Assembly (NCBI RefSeq): GCF_029931775.1
Contig: NC_079312.1
Span: 8,625,821-8,689,820, forward strand
DNA from: Euleptes europaea
Taxonomy: Eukaryota > Chordata > Lepidosauria > Squamata > Sphaerodactylidae
DNA: 64,000 bases
Direction of reading: 5' to 3'
This document shows, piece by piece, positions 34,925-54,711 of the stretch; position 1 is the first letter of the stretch; every line of letters begins with the position of its first letter. A program made the position numbers and the translations under genes. Below the pieces are notes generated by a model. It saw only the letters and a list, made by a program, of their open reading frames with translations. It did not search any database and was not told the DNA's origin.

Positions 34925-35475
34925 ACCTCTCTTCCAACACCACATTTCAAATGATTCTACATTCTTCCTTTCTTTCTTTCACACCCATACACAGTCATAG
35001 GGAATACTATGGCATGAATTAACTTGCTCTTGGTCACCAGCAACACATTCTTACACTCAAGGATATTTTCTGTCTCCTTCATGGCATCTCTTCCTGGGCT
35101 CAATCTCCTTCTGATTTTTGGTTGATGATGGAGTCATGGAATAGAAATTCTTAACCGATTTCAGTTTCCTCACAGTCAACCTTAATGTTGACTAATTCCC
35201 CAGCAGTCATTACTTTTGCCTTCTCGATGTTCAACTAATTCTGCTTTGGCACTTTGTGTTTTAACCTTTGTCAGAAGTTGTTTCAAGTCTTCGCTATTTT
35301 CTGCAGTAAAGTGGTGTCATCTACATATCTCAAACTGGTAATGTTCCTTCCACTAATTTTCACTCCCCCTTCATCTAAATCTAATCCATTTTATGATATG
35401 TTCTGCATATAGATTGAAGAGACAGAGAGGCAAAATGCATCCTTGTCCGATAGCTTTGCCAATTGGAAACTATTC
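34925..35475 (-). mobile_element. BovB fragment, RT 3' part, decayed
   Basis: It is colinear with 50890-51470 ('cacatttcaaatgattctac', 'catcttcatctaaatctaat'-type blocks), with many small gaps. It ends 'tttgccaattggaaactatt'. The same final scrap is at 8660-8700 before the alpha-1 exon. Confidence 0.75.
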
Positions 35476-35549
35476 CGTTTCTCTATATTTCTCTCCCCTG
35501 GCTGCTGGCTCTTGGTTTCCCACCCTCATTTTTTTTTTTCCCCAATCAG

Positions 35550-35625
35550 CAGAGAGAAGACATCCTTGATGCCTCCTCCTCCTGTGTGTGAGGAAAGGAA
35601 AAGAAGCACCATGCAGCAAGCTCAG
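35550..35625 (+). CDS. alpha-2 ATG exon
   Basis: The coding part is 35611-35625, or from 35569 if the upstream ATG is used. The acceptor is 'caatcag' after a long T-run. Confidence 0.7.
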
Positions 35626-37073
35626 GTAAGCTGGGGTGGAATCACTGGGGAGACGTGCAGTGGAAGGCAGGAATGCCTCTTTCTCAGCTGCAAGACTAGA
35701 TCAGACTTATGGACCTGTTTTCTGGCACTGCATCATGTTAAGTCTGCCCACTGGGGAGGCAGGAAAGTGGTCCCCCTGGATCTAGGATGGTGTGAGTAGA
35801 GAAGCCCAGGCAGAGACTATGGAACAGTAATGGCTCATGAAGATGGACATCTCTGGCCCCTTCCCCACAAGGCTGCTAGCCCCCCTGCCCATGAAGATAG
35901 CCCCATTGGCTCCAATAAGCCCCTAAGGAGGGCTGGGAGTGGGAGGGGGGAAATGTCCCTTTTATGCTAGGGTTGCCAACCTCCAGGTGGTATCTGGAGA
36001 TCTCCTGCTATTACAGTTGATCGCCAGAGGACCAAGATCAGTTCCCCTGGAGAAAATGGCTGCTTTGGAGAGTGGACTCTGGCATTATAGCCTCCTGAGC
36101 TCGCTCTCCTCCCAAACCTCACCCTCCCCAGGATCCACCCCAAAAATCTCCAGGTATTTCCCAAGTGGGAGTTGGCAACCCTACTTTGTGCTGCTGTTCC
36201 AGTATTAATTTCCTGTCTCTGGATTCTTGGCTTTTCCTCCCATGGACCATTTTTCCAGTGATGTAAAGAAATGCTTCCTTCTTCTTCCTCCAGGTTGGGG
36301 TGTCCTTTAAAGAGGTGGCTGTGTATTTCACCAAGAAGGAGTGGACCCTGCTGCACCCAGCCCAAAGATCTCTCTACAAGGAAGTCATGCTAGAGAATTT
36401 TGGGAACATAGCTTCTCTGGGTGAGAATCCTTTTCTCCTGGGCTGTCTCCTTGCTGGGAGGAAGTCCCTTGAGAGGAAGGATGTGTTCAGGCAATCCTGA
36501 CCTGGGCCTAATGGCTGATCTTTGCCACCCTCCATGACCCTTCATCTGATGTAGGAGGGATTCTGGGCTCTCCTTGCAGAGAGGGCCCCCCTGCCTGGCA
36601 GTCCTGTGTCTGGACCACCTGAGAGGGCATCAAAAGAAGTGCCAAGGGATGCTTTGTCTGGAGACGGTGGGGCAGTCTAAGTATGGGCTTCACACCTGTC
36701 TGGGCCTTGCCTTGCCTGGGCTGAGAGGTGGTTGTGGAGTGAACTCTGCAGGCTCCTCTGCCACTTTACTCAGTTCCCAGCTGGCATTTCAAGATCAGCT
36801 GGGCATAGAGTAGGCACAGAACTGCCAGTGCCAGATGGGTGATTGTTGACCCCTTAATGTATTCCACCTTAGTTATCTGGCCAGTCAGCACCCTTATTAG
36901 TTGTCTGTTGTGTAACCTCACTGGGAATTCCTGAATATATGTGCTCATGGAACAGTTATAATTTTTTTCCTGATAAAAAGGACCTGAGATGGCTAAACCT
37001 GATCTCATATCCTGGCTGGAAGAGGAGGAAGAGCCGTTTCTCCTGATCTCTGAAGAAGAAAAGGGATTGGCAG
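35550..37073 (+). CDS. KRAB cassette alpha-2
   Basis: Exons are 35550-35625 (ATG 35611, MQQAQ), 36294-36420 (KRAB-A) and 36981-37073 (KRAB-B), with donors GTAAGC, GTGAGA and GTAGTT. An upstream ATG at 35569 is in frame and would add [14 protein letters not shown]. As in locus 1, no finger exon follows before the beta cassette at 39.5 kb. The terminal exon of ZNF-C at 44660 accepts the same phase, so the cassette may be an alternative 5' half for ZNF-C. The KRAB residues for TRIM28 binding are intact. Confidence 0.78.
35970..36182 (+). mobile_element. MITE, alpha-2 copy
   Basis: It is at the same site as in alpha-1 and alpha-3 and best preserved here. TA flanks both ends (cta|ggg and ccc|tac). 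Confidence 0.75.
36294..36420 (+). CDS. alpha-2 KRAB-A exon
   Basis: The exon encodes [37 protein letters not shown] and NIASL. The MLEN motif is intact. Phase 1 end, GTGAGA donor. Confidence 0.93.
36981..37073 (+). CDS. alpha-2 KRAB-B exon
   Basis: The exon encodes [20 protein letters not shown] then [11 protein letters not shown]. Phase 1 at both ends. Confidence 0.88.
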
Positions 37074-38059
37074 GTAGTTGTTCAGACCTGTAGTGGGACT
37101 GCAGGTTGTCTGCCCTTTCTTCCAAGGGTGGGCGGATTTTCATGGCCCTGTTTATTCTCTCACAGTTGCTTCTTCTCAGAAGAGCTTGGAGTAGTTGTGA
37201 AAGCTGAAATAGTGCTTTTGGATCTTTGTGAAAATTGGGGACTAACTTCTACCAAGTCAGATTGTGTCTTCCAAGTATGGTCCACTCTGACAGGCTGAGG
37301 CTTTCAGGGAGGGCTGTTCTCCAGCCCTATTTCTCCTGACTTCCCTTTGACTAGAGATGCCAGGCCTTGATCTTGGGATGCTGTCCCTGCAAAGCAAAGC
37401 GGTTGCTTTGGGCCAAAGCAACCCCAGACAGCTCTCACTTGAACCCATTTGCCGCCTCAGCACACAGCAGTATTGTAAGCCATTCTGAAGGGTCTGGCCC
37501 ATACAATATGCCCATATAAAATCCAGCATCTCACAGAGGGAATCTGGACTTTCTCAGCATATTTTAAACCCTAGCCAGGATTTGTCTGTTTTGATTAACA
37601 TCCGATTACCTGTTTTCTGGAACAGCCAGTGAGGACTCTGATTAAGTACCCCAGCAAATGTTCAGGAGGGGATTTAGCGGGGTGGGGGTTCCATTGCAGA
37701 TCCTCCAGTGGAGCTTAGTGGGGCATAATGCCACTGAGTTCACCCTCCAAAGAAGCCTCCCCCCCCCCCAAGGGAAATGACCTTTGAAACCTAGAGAATA
37801 GTTGTAATTCCAGGAAATCTCCATGCCCTGGTGGGAGATTGACAATCTCTGCTCAACTGCTTTTACAGGCTCCAGAAACCAAGACTTAAAATCTGTTTAC
37901 AGTGAGACAACCCTATTCCTGATAATTATCAAAGAGATTTTTTGTGTTTCTCATTTTACGCCCTCCCATTAAAATAGGCACAGTATGGCCTGAGCATTTG
38001 CTGAAGGAGATCATTTCATGTTGGGTCACCTTCATCTGTCCTTTTCTCAGAGGCTCTGT

Positions 38060-38900
38060 TTGCATTTCTCTCCTAAGTCCTTTGAACCACTGAAGTGCTC
38101 TGTAAGGATTAAAGAGAGCCAGAATCCTAGAGAAGCAAAGGTGGGGGTGGAATGAGCTATTTCCTATCCCCATCCCAGCATGTTTCCCAGGCTTCTGCCT
38201 GAATGTCGTGGAGGGAATGCCATAGTTAGCTGAATAGGGCTGGGGGGGCAGGAAAAGGGGGGGCTGCAATGCAAGAGAGAAAGAAGGGGGAATGCAGCAC
38301 AAAAGAGCACCCGCCCTCAATCCCCCTTCCCCACTAACCTTTCCTTTGTATCAGTGAGAGACCCCTGGTCCCTTTGTGCAGAGCAAGGAGGTCCCTGCAG
38401 TGGGATTAAGAGCAAAGCTTGAACCCAGCGCCTGGATGATGCTCAAGTGGCTGCATGTTCCAGAGGCACCTTTGGGAAGGAGAGGCAGAGGAAAGAAGGG
38501 AGAGAAGTTTTGGGGAACTGAGGGGGAGATTTGGGGGGGTGGAGGAGGGAACAGATACAGGAGGGGGAAACGGGGTCTGATGATTATGTTTTTGGGGAAC
38601 AAGGAGGCAGCAGTTGCAGGAAACTGGAAAGAGGTGTGGGGCTGAGGGGGAGATTTTGGGGGGAGGGGAAGGTGTGGGAGGGGTGCTCAAGAAAGGGCCA
38701 AGGGAGCTGGGAAGGGGGGGCTGATATGTGGCGAAACGGAGTGTGGCACTTGACGCGCTGAAGACCCACACACTAGAGAACCTAAGGAGTGGAAAGGGGG
38801 ATATTTTGAGGAAACCTTCCTCCTCAGTATCAACGCACTGCCCTTTTGTGTCTGGAAATGGAAGCAGGGGTGTTAGTCCTTTTCCATGCAAGCGCTTTGC
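38060..38900 (+). promoter_or_regulatory. promoter-region copy upstream of beta-2 (P3)
   Basis: 'gaggctctgtttgcatttct', 'tgaagtgctctgtaaggatt', 'gggctgcaatgcaagagaga' and 'gatgcttttgggaagtgg' align with P1 and P2. It is more diverged, less CpG-rich, and the GTGAGT donor is not conserved ('cttgacgcgctgaagaccc'). It is the only candidate promoter between alpha-2 and beta-2. The corresponding stretch is missing in locus 1. Confidence 0.58.
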
Positions 38901-39505
38901 TCCAGATTTGATGCTTTTGGGAAGTGGTTTTTTTTCCATGCTTCCCCACAACTTTCATAGAGCATTTAGTCAACTCCTGGACTTTCCCGTCTTTTCTGCT
39001 ATCTTTCCCAAATCTATTTTGCTGTGAAGTTGATGTTCCCAAGAACACAAGCCTACACTTTAGATCCCCCCCCCAAATTCTTCCTGTAAAAATTCCTGTT
39101 CCAAATCAATCTCCTGTAATTTTTGGGCTGTTTTTCTACCCTAGTGGGTACACAGGGGTGTTTTCCTTCCAAGCCCCTATAGCTTATTAACTGCAGTTTC
39201 CTCTTTGGGGTTAGCAGTCAAGAGTCCAGCACTTGTCTAAATCTTAACCCCAGGCCTGGCCCAGATATCCAGGAGGAAGAGCTGGCAGAGGCCTGAGGGG
39301 GTGGAGTGGATGGCATGAATTTCGGCACTTTTTTCCATGTGAGGATTCAAGGTGGCTTCATTTGAGACTGGGAGTGGAGGGATACATTTTCCCTTCTATT
39401 AAAATCTCCCTGCTACAGATGACCATCATGGCCTGTACAGGTTGAGAGGGCAGGAACTGTGCACTAAAAAAAGTTTCTCACCCTTTCTCTTCCTCTTCCT
39501 CCCAG

Positions 39506-47040
<7,535 letters not shown>

Positions 47041-48000
47041 ATTCTTGTAGTGCGGGAAAAGTTTCAGACATAATCACAGTCTTTCTTCGCATCAAAGAAT
47101 TCACACAGGAGAAACCATATAAATGCCTGGAGTATGGGGAAAGCTTTAATCCGAGGGGAAGCTTTACTATCTATCAAAGAATTCACATAGGGGAGTAACC
47201 ATATAAATGCCCGGATTGTGGAAAAAGCTTCCATCAGATTAGAAAACTTACTACCCATCAAAGAATTCACACAGGAGGACCCATATAAATGCTTGGAGTG
47301 TCGGAAAAGTTTCAGACATAATCACAATGTTTCCATCAAAGAATTTATGGGAGAAACCATATTAATGCCTGGATTCCCAAACAAACACTTTATTACGGCC
47401 TTGCTAGAAAAAAAATGTGATTGGTTCAATGGGCAAATATACTCATATACATGGTATATGCTGTTACAACATAATCCTTCTTTCTGGGAACTCAGTCCTA
47501 AATAGTCTGAATACATAATTACATAACCGATGGATGCCCTTTTGAGGTTAATCCTTACACTCCTTAGGAATACTCTTAGATTGACGAATTTTAATTGCTA
47601 CTGCACAGAACCTGGCAGTGGAAGATGTAACCCGCTTGTTTTCCCCCAATAACAACATCTGCAAAATCCGCTTGTGGTACCCCTGTGACACCTAGGGACT
47701 TGGAGGGCTGTTCTTAAAATTTTAGATTGTACCCTTTCTAGAGGTGCAAATTAAGATGAAGGGGCACCCAGCCATGACCCATACAGGAGCTGTGCCAGGA
47801 ATTTCGCCCTAAATAATTTGAGGGCTGCAGGGACGTAATGATAAATGCCTGGATTGGGGAAAAGCTTCATTCAGAGGGGGAGTTTTACTATCCATCAAAG
47901 GATTCACACAGCAGGAACCATATAAATGCCTAGAGTATGGGAAAAGTTTCATTTGGAATCACATTCTTACTTCCCATCAAATAATTTACATAGTGCAGAA
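47041..48000 (+). pseudogene. decayed zinc fingers after the ZNF-C stop
   Basis: At least five finger remnants are visible (e.g. near 47041, 47120, 47210, 47290 and 47850-47990), in different frames with stops. A 468-bp LINE piece splits the fourth/fifth. The original array was probably about 30 fingers long. Confidence 0.82.
47376..47843 (-). mobile_element. LINE 3' fragment inside a decayed finger
   Basis: It is flanked by AATGCCTGGATT at 47364-47375 and 47844-47855, a 12-bp duplication of finger DNA. Minus-strand translation resembles the C-terminal region of the I/Jockey-like LINE ('APLERVQSKILRTALQVPRC'). Confidence 0.72.
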
Positions 48001-48538
48001 AGGATAAGCCTGCAGTATAGATGGGTATCCTGTCCACCCTTCTACATTCCCCTGGGAGGGAGACATGGCTTAACATAGAAAAGTAATGCAATATGCCAGG
48101 ATAAAAAGTAAAAGGAAAAAAAGACTGTTGAGTCCTGGCTGGATAAATCCTTGGGGGGGGGGGGGATGGAGAAAAACGCCACACACCACCCTAACAGTCC
48201 TCTTCCTTGAAGGCGACCACATAACTTCTGATGTTCTTTAGACATTGTGAATTTTTAAAAACCCTGCTAGCAGTGAAACAAAGAACCACATTATACAAAA
48301 CCCTAATATACAAATATATACAAATATGCACCATATACAAAAACGGCAGTGTTCAAAGACCTCCTGCAGTCAGTAATTGCAGCCAGCAGACCACAACGTG
48401 TTGGATGGAAACCGGAGATCCATAAGGATGTATCCCATGTCTCCTAAATCTCAAGCAGGGGTAGTCCTAAAAGGCTGTGTAAAGGGTGTGAATGAAGCCA
48501 GTGATGTGATCCATCAGTGAAGGACGACAAATGTCCCC

Positions 48539-48572
48539 GACCAAGTTGTTTCATGCACAAGCACTTCTTCAG
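48539..48572 (-). ncRNA. hammerhead-like motif in the PLE terminal repeat
   Basis: The minus strand reads CTGAAGA (48566-48572), a GTGC/GCAT stem, GAAAC (48548-48552) and GTC (48539-48541). Stem III pairing is poor. Confidence 0.42.
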
Positions 48573-50583
48573 CTAAAGATATACAACATTCAAACCAATG
48601 GTGTAAACACATGTTATAGAAGCTATGTGAACAAAAGACCCATGGAAGTGTTTAAGAAAAACTGAAAGTTGTATAATGAATATATGTCTTAAACTGTTTT
48701 TTAAACCTGTAAGAGAAGTTGCTGAGTAATATAATTAATCTTATCAATATATATGGTAATTGATGAATAGAATCTAGGGAATTCAATTAATTTCTCTTTT
48801 TTAACAAGAATATATGGTATTCAAGATGAATTAACAATAGTTAAGTTGATTATAATAGTATGCATTATCTACAATACAAGAAGAATGAATAGACTAATAA
48901 GCAATTAACTCGTTAAAATAATAAAATGAGGTTAATTTTTTATTAATTGAAAGTAAAAGGAAGATAGAAGGTAGTAAAATGGTATTTGTTCACCCAGAAT
49001 ACTGTTGTTTTGTTATATGTTAGAATAGGGAAGTTTAATGTTATGTACTGTATTGTAACATTTGACATGTTTGTATGGTTTTGTTTTGTGTTGTAAATGG
49101 AAAATAAAAACATTTCATGAAAAATATTTAGGAATGTATAAACATACATCCAGGAAGTGTAGTTACAGTAATTTTTTCTATTAAAAAATCAAATGTAGCT
49201 GTTAAATTCATCTAAGCAATTGTATATTACCCAAACCAACTCAAAGAATTTCCTTATGATATATATACCAAGACCAGGCTGGTATTACATTCAGAGTGTG
49301 CTCTTCCTTATCAACCCAAAAGAGATAGTGCTAAAAGGTGATCACAACCTTCCTTAAATAGAGCATGTCTGATGTAATCTGCCATGACTTTTCCTAATTA
49401 GGAGAGGGGCTAGAGAGAGAGAGAGAGAAAAAATGGGTGGCAAAGTGAGAAAAAGGCTACTATGCCCTTTAGCTGGAAAAGTTTTTTTTTTAAAAACAGC
49501 AATGTACCCACGAAATGCCGAGTTAATACCAAAACCCCAAAATAATTGCAGACAAAGCCAATCAGTTTCCCCATTCAAATCCTTTGGTGAAAGAGTACCC
49601 AGAGTTTAGATCCAAAACCTTTCCCTCCTCTTTAAAAGTCTCTGTTGTTGAGAAGATGCAGCTGGTACTTGTTTCGCAATCCAGAAGCAAAGGTCTTTAG
49701 TACTATGAGCGCAGGTGGTGAAATGATGAACTAATGGTGATGTCATCTTCTGAGTTCTAATAGAGCTCTTGTTCTCACAAATCCTCATCTTAACTGGTCT
49801 GGGAGACATGCCTACATACATCACATTGAATGAACATTGTACTACATATATTATGTCACTGGAGTTACAATTGACAAAATAATTAATATTTAAAAAATCC
49901 TGTCTCTAGTTGGATTCTGAAAAGTCTTACTTTCATCACAGTAAGTACAACAGAACAATGTCCACATGGCAAGTTCCCTTTTGGCAACTCCCTCCCAACA
50001 ATAGTTGTTATCCTAGTTGTAGGGTCTTTTAATTTGCTACTGACCAGTATATCCTTAAGGTTTCTGGATCGTTTGAAAGTAAAGAGAGGGGGAGCGCTAC
50101 ACCTTGGGATGCCTGATGAAAGGTGCCAATATTTTTATATTATACTCTTAACTCTGGTGTAGATACTGTTCTGTTAAGGTGATAACCATCCTTTCATTAT
50201 TTAGTTTTTGCCTTGGGTCTTAACAAAAATAATCTTGGGGTGATGGAGGCTCTGTGCAAAGCTTGTTTCAAAATTTTGGATGAATGATCCCCTCTCTGAA
50301 AATTGATTGATCAAAACCTGGGCTTTACAAAAGTCTCTTAAAACATTCAGAGCCTCATTTTGTGGGATATTGGTGTACAGAGAGAGAACATCTAGTGTCA
50401 CAAATAACACTTTCTCAGTTTGCAATTTCATGTTGTTAATATGATTTCAAAAACCCATTGTGTGTCTCAAGTACGATCGAATATTGGGAATTAATGATTT
50501 TTTAAAAATTAGCATAATCAGCCACAGGCTCTAAAATGGAACCACAACCTGACACTATTGGTCTCCCTGGAACTGGGAATATG

Positions 50584-52360
50584 TGTGTGTTAAGTGCCGT
50601 TAAGTCGCTTCCAACTCATGGCGACCCTATGAATGAAAGTCCTCCAAAATGTCCTATCTTTGACAGCCTTGTTCAGATTTTGCAAATCGAGGGCTGTGGC
50701 TTTCTTTATTGAGTCCATCTCTTGTTGGGTCTTCCTCTTTTCCTGCTGCCCTCCACTTTTCCTAGCATGACTTTGATAGCCTCAGTTTAGTCATTTGAGC
50801 TTCTAGGGTCAGTTCAGGCTTGATTTGATCTATAACCCACTGATTTGTTTTTTTTGGCCGTCCACAGTTTTGGTAACACTCCTCCAACATCACATTTCAA
50901 AGGAATCTATTTTCTTCCTATCAGCTATCTTCACTGTCCAGCTTTCACACCCATACATAGTAACAGGGAATACAATGGCATGAATTAATCTAGACTTGGT
51001 GGCCAGTGACACATCCTTACACCTCAAAATCTTTTCTAGCTCTTTCATGGCTGCCCTTCCCAGTCTCAATCTCCTTCTGATTTCTTGGCTGCAGTCTCCT
51101 TTTTGGTTGATGGTGGAGCCGAGGAATAGACAGTCTTGAACAATTTCAATTTCCTCATTGTCAACCTGAAAGTTGGGTAATTCTCCTGTAGTCATTACTT
51201 TTGTTTTCTTGATGTTCAGCTGTAGTCCTGCTTTGGCACTTTCTCTTTTAATTTTCAGCAGTAGTCGTTTGAAATCTTCACTATTTTCTGCCAATAATGT
51301 CGTGTCATCGGCATATCTCAAATTATTAATGTTCCTCCCTCCAATTTTCACTCCACCTTCATCTAAATCTAATCCATCTTTCCTAATGATGTGTTCTGCA
51401 TATAGATAGAAGAGATAGGGAGATAAAATCCATCCTTGTCTGACACCTTTGCCAATTGGAAACCATTCCGTTTCTCCATATTCTGTTCTAACTGTGGCCT
51501 CCTGTCCAGAGTACAGGTTGCGCATCAAAACGATTAGATGTAGTGGCACACCCATGTCCTTTAAAACCAGCCATAGCTTTTCATGATCCATGCAGTCAAA
51601 AGCTTTGCTGTAATCTATGAAACACACGCTGATTTTCTTCTGAAATTATCTCGTATGCTCCAGTAACCAGCGTATATTTGCAATATGATCTCTAGTGCCG
51701 CTTCCTTTTCTGAACCCAGCTTGAACATCAGGCATTTCTCATTCCATGTATGGTAACAGCCTTTGCTGTAAGATTTTCAGCATCACTTTACTTGTGTGAT
51801 AAATTCATGCAATGGTCTGATAGTTGCTACAATCTTTGATGTCTCCTTTCTTGGGAACTGGAATGTAAATGGATCGTTTCCAGTCTGTGGGCCATTGTTT
51901 TATTTTCCATATCTGTTGGCATAATCTTGTCAAGATTTTGATGGATTCCGTTTCTGTGGCTTGGAACAGCTCTATTGATATCCCATCTGCTCCTGGTGAT
52001 TTGTTTCTCCCGATTGCTCTCAGTGCAGCTTTCACTTCACTTTCTAAAACTGTAGGTTCTTCTTCAAAAGATTCTTATTGGAAAGAATCTGTTATCCTTT
52101 AATCTCTTCTGTATAGTTTTTCAGTGTATTGTTCCCACCTTTTCTTTATTTTGTCCTTTTCAGTTAATGCCTAATCGTGCTTTAAATTTCCCTTTGATTT
52201 CTTGGATTTTGTGGAACAGATCTCTTGTTGTTCCTTTTTTGTTGTTCTATTTCTTTACACTGGTTATTATAATAGGTCTCTTTGTCACTACGTGCGAGTC
52301 GCTGGAACGTTGCACTTTTGATTCTGTTTCTGTCACCTTCTACTTTTGCTTCTCGTCTAT
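50584..52360 (-). mobile_element. BovB/RTE LINE, 5'-truncated, about 1.8 kb
   Basis: RT blocks on the minus strand include 'FIDYSKAFDCMDHEKLW', 'GVRQGWILSPYLFYLYAEHI' and 'NNLRYADDTTLLAENSEDFK' (intact YADD), with later 'MYGCESWTVKIADRKKI'. Upstream, 'RNKSPGADGISIELFQA' lies at about 51950-52000. The frame is broken at least twice. It is flanked by CTGGGAATATG at 50573-50583 and 52361-52371, an exact 11-bp target duplication inside the PLE. Confidence 0.9.
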
Positions 52361-52654
52361 CTGGGAATATGCCTTTGTAAATTTTTGCCAGTAGGTAGAA
52401 CTGAGGTTCCCTATCCTCTCTTTGTAAGAGGAAGTTATAAGTGGATTTATCTATGTAGTTTTCTATGAGGCCCCCCTCTAAGAGATCAGCAGTGTCTTTC
52501 TTTATCCTCTTAGAAGGGTTTTCTGCACATTTGCATAATGTACTTTATTATACAGTTGCCTCTGGGCCTCTTTCATGTAGCCCACCCTATCCCACACTAT
52601 TACAGCCCCTAAGTTATCTGCTGGTTTCCCAATAGGGAGACAGACAACACTTCA

Positions 52655-52965
52655 GTCTAAAACAAATTGAATTATAAATTGAAATGATGAATTATTAGCA
52701 GTTTTCAAGATTCATTCTAGTCCACCTAGTGAAGTTACTCGTACTCTTAGAGAATTCTAATGCTTATGCATTTAAGTTTTAGAAATGTTCAGAGACCTGA
52801 TTTTTATCGCATGCATTTTATTCTGTACTTGTAGGATTATTTTGCACCTGTTTATCACATTCTTGACTAATAAAAAGAGCATGCTGTATTTTGAATAAAA
52901 TCTTCACCTCTTAAGACGTTCTCTGTTCGTTCTACTAACAGAAGCTACACCACACTGGCTTTCAT
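52655..52965 (+). other. 3'-UTR-like block 4
   Basis: It is closest to block 1 ('cattttattctgtacttgta', 'gactaataaaaagagcatgc'), with poly(A) signal 'tgaataaaatc' near 52895. Expected end of the locus 2 transcript. Confidence 0.55.
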
Positions 52966-53048
52966 AGGGTGGCAGCAAAGCAGCCAGGCCTAGTAGAGTC
53001 ATGCAAGGCAGGTGGTATCAAGTCACCCAGAGGTTGCTGCCAGGTCTA

Positions 53049-53170
53049 GGGTTGCCAACCTCCAGGTGGGACCTGGAGAGTCCTTGGAACATCAACTGAA
53101 CTCCAGGTGACAGAGATCCATCCCCCTGGAGAGAATAGCTACTTTGGAGGGTGGACCCTGTGGCATTAGA
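53049..53170 (+). mobile_element. MITE, 3'-truncated copy
   Basis: It begins 'gggttgccaacctccaggtg' and runs to about the middle of the element, then a 'gagctgggtcagag' direct repeat. Confidence 0.65.
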
Positions 53171-53559
53171 GAGCTGGGTCAGAGATGTGGCATTAGAGAG
53201 CTGGGTCAGAGCTGAGGCAGCTGTGGTGTGAGGCAGAACTACTATACTAGAGACTTGTTGCTGAGTGAAGAGGGCTTGTGTGACTGAGGTTAATTGCTGG
53301 CCCCGCCCTCTGCTGTTGAGGGGTGGGGCTGAGAGCCTTTGATTAACAAGGCTGTTCTCACCAGAGGCATGAGCCTTTGGCACGAGCCAAAGGGCGAGAG
53401 CTAAAGGGCTCTTAGCCTGAGGTTTGAGCCTGGAGACCATATAAGTAGTTAAGAGCTCTTTACAGTTTATTACCCCTTTTTCCTTCAGTAGACAGTGTTT
53501 AGGTCTGTTAGTTTTAGGTTAGATCAACACACCAAGGTCTTTCTAGAGTGAAGAATTTA

Positions 53560-54125
53560 CTATGAGGGTGATGAAGGATGCTCCTGCACCATTCCCGGTC
53601 ACCTGCAGGAAGTTTGCCATGTTTGTTTTCCTCCCTGAGGACAAGATGGACTTCACCTGTCATAAGTGTAAGTTGATAGGGCTCTTAGAGGACAACGTTC
53701 GGAGCCTGGAGGAAAGGATTGCTACTCTCCACTACATCAAAGAAGGGATTTTATTTACAGCAGCCTCGAGGCCCTGTATAGTGAAGGGGAGATGATTCAA
53801 AGGGACAACAGTGTGATTGCCTGCTCTAATGAGACTCCTCCGATTAGAACTCAGGAATCGATTCCAGGCCCTTATGGTGGTAGAAGAGCCAGGAACACTG
53901 CCAGTAGAAGAAACACAAACACAAGGAAGACAGATGGAGGAAGATGGGGGACATGAAGAGATGTCACTGGAAGGAAAAGGAAAGTGTTGGTTGTAGGTGA
54001 CTCCCTGCTGAGGCCTGACCCCATGACCCGAGAGGTGTGTTGCTTGCCAGGGACAAAAATTACAGTTATTGTAGAGCAGAAAGCAAAACTGTGAAGAAGA
54101 GAAAGATTTATTTCTCTGTTCTGGG
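53560..54125 (+). mobile_element. CR1 ORF1 fragment
   Basis: It has a Cys-rich 'FTCHKCKLIGLLEDNVRSLE' motif, then downstream 'LVVGDSLL' with 'DPMTREVCCLPG', matching the zinc-finger and esterase-like (SGNH, GDS motif) domains of CR1 ORF1. Frames shift between the blocks. Confidence 0.68.
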
Positions 54126-54300
54126 ATCTTTTTAGAAAAGCAATATTTGTTTGAATATGTGATAAAGCCTTTTTTCCCTCTTTACAGCAGGGGTGGGGAA
54201 CCTTTTTTCTGCCAAGGGCATACCGGTGCCATACCAGTTGTAGATCTCCCGGAGGGGGTGGGTGGGGGGTGGGAGGGGAGAGGCTAGGGAGGTTTTTGGG

Positions 54301-54321
54301 GTGAGAAAGAAAGAAAGAAAG

Positions 54322-54371
<50 letters not shown>
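54301..54371 (+). repeat. (GAAA)n microsatellite, first array
   Basis: It is on the left flank of the hairpin at 54373. Confidence 0.9.
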
Positions 54372-54372
54372 T

Positions 54373-54554
54373 CCATTTATGTATGAGAGGTTTTGCTTTG
54401 GATTTGCTGCTCTCTAGATGCACATTTTTCCCATTTGAATTCTCAAAACTCTGCATAGGGGCTTATTGTTGAGTTTTGAGAATTCAGATCGGGAAAATGT
54501 GCATCTAGTCTAGAGAGTGGCAAATCCAAGGCAAAACCTCCCATGCATAAATGG
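54373..54554. repeat. inverted repeat, about 80-bp arms
   Basis: Arms 54373-54451 and 54471-54554 pair with a few mismatches; the loop is 54452-54470. The arm core ('gcaaatccaaggcaaaacct') recurs in the TAGGGCTG elements at about 26555-26590 and 61840-61875. Confidence 0.82.
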
Positions 54555-54580
54555 CAGAAGGAAGGAAGGAGGGATGGAGA

Positions 54581-54711
<131 letters not shown>

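Larger units (their letters stand above)
48200..52660 (-). mobile_element. Penelope-like element, long, interrupted by BovB
   Basis: In minus-strand order: an RT N-terminal part at 52640-52372 ('TYNFLLQREDREPQFY'); after the BovB insert, 'PGRPIVSG.GS' near 50560-50520; RT core 'VTLDVLSLYTNIPQNEALNV' at 50431-50310; and a GIY-YIG-like C-terminal end 'YVGMSPRPVKMRICENKSSI' at 49824-49606. The AT-rich 3' part and a terminal repeat with a hammerhead-like core lie near 48.5 kb. It has several frame breaks and is dead. Confidence 0.75.
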
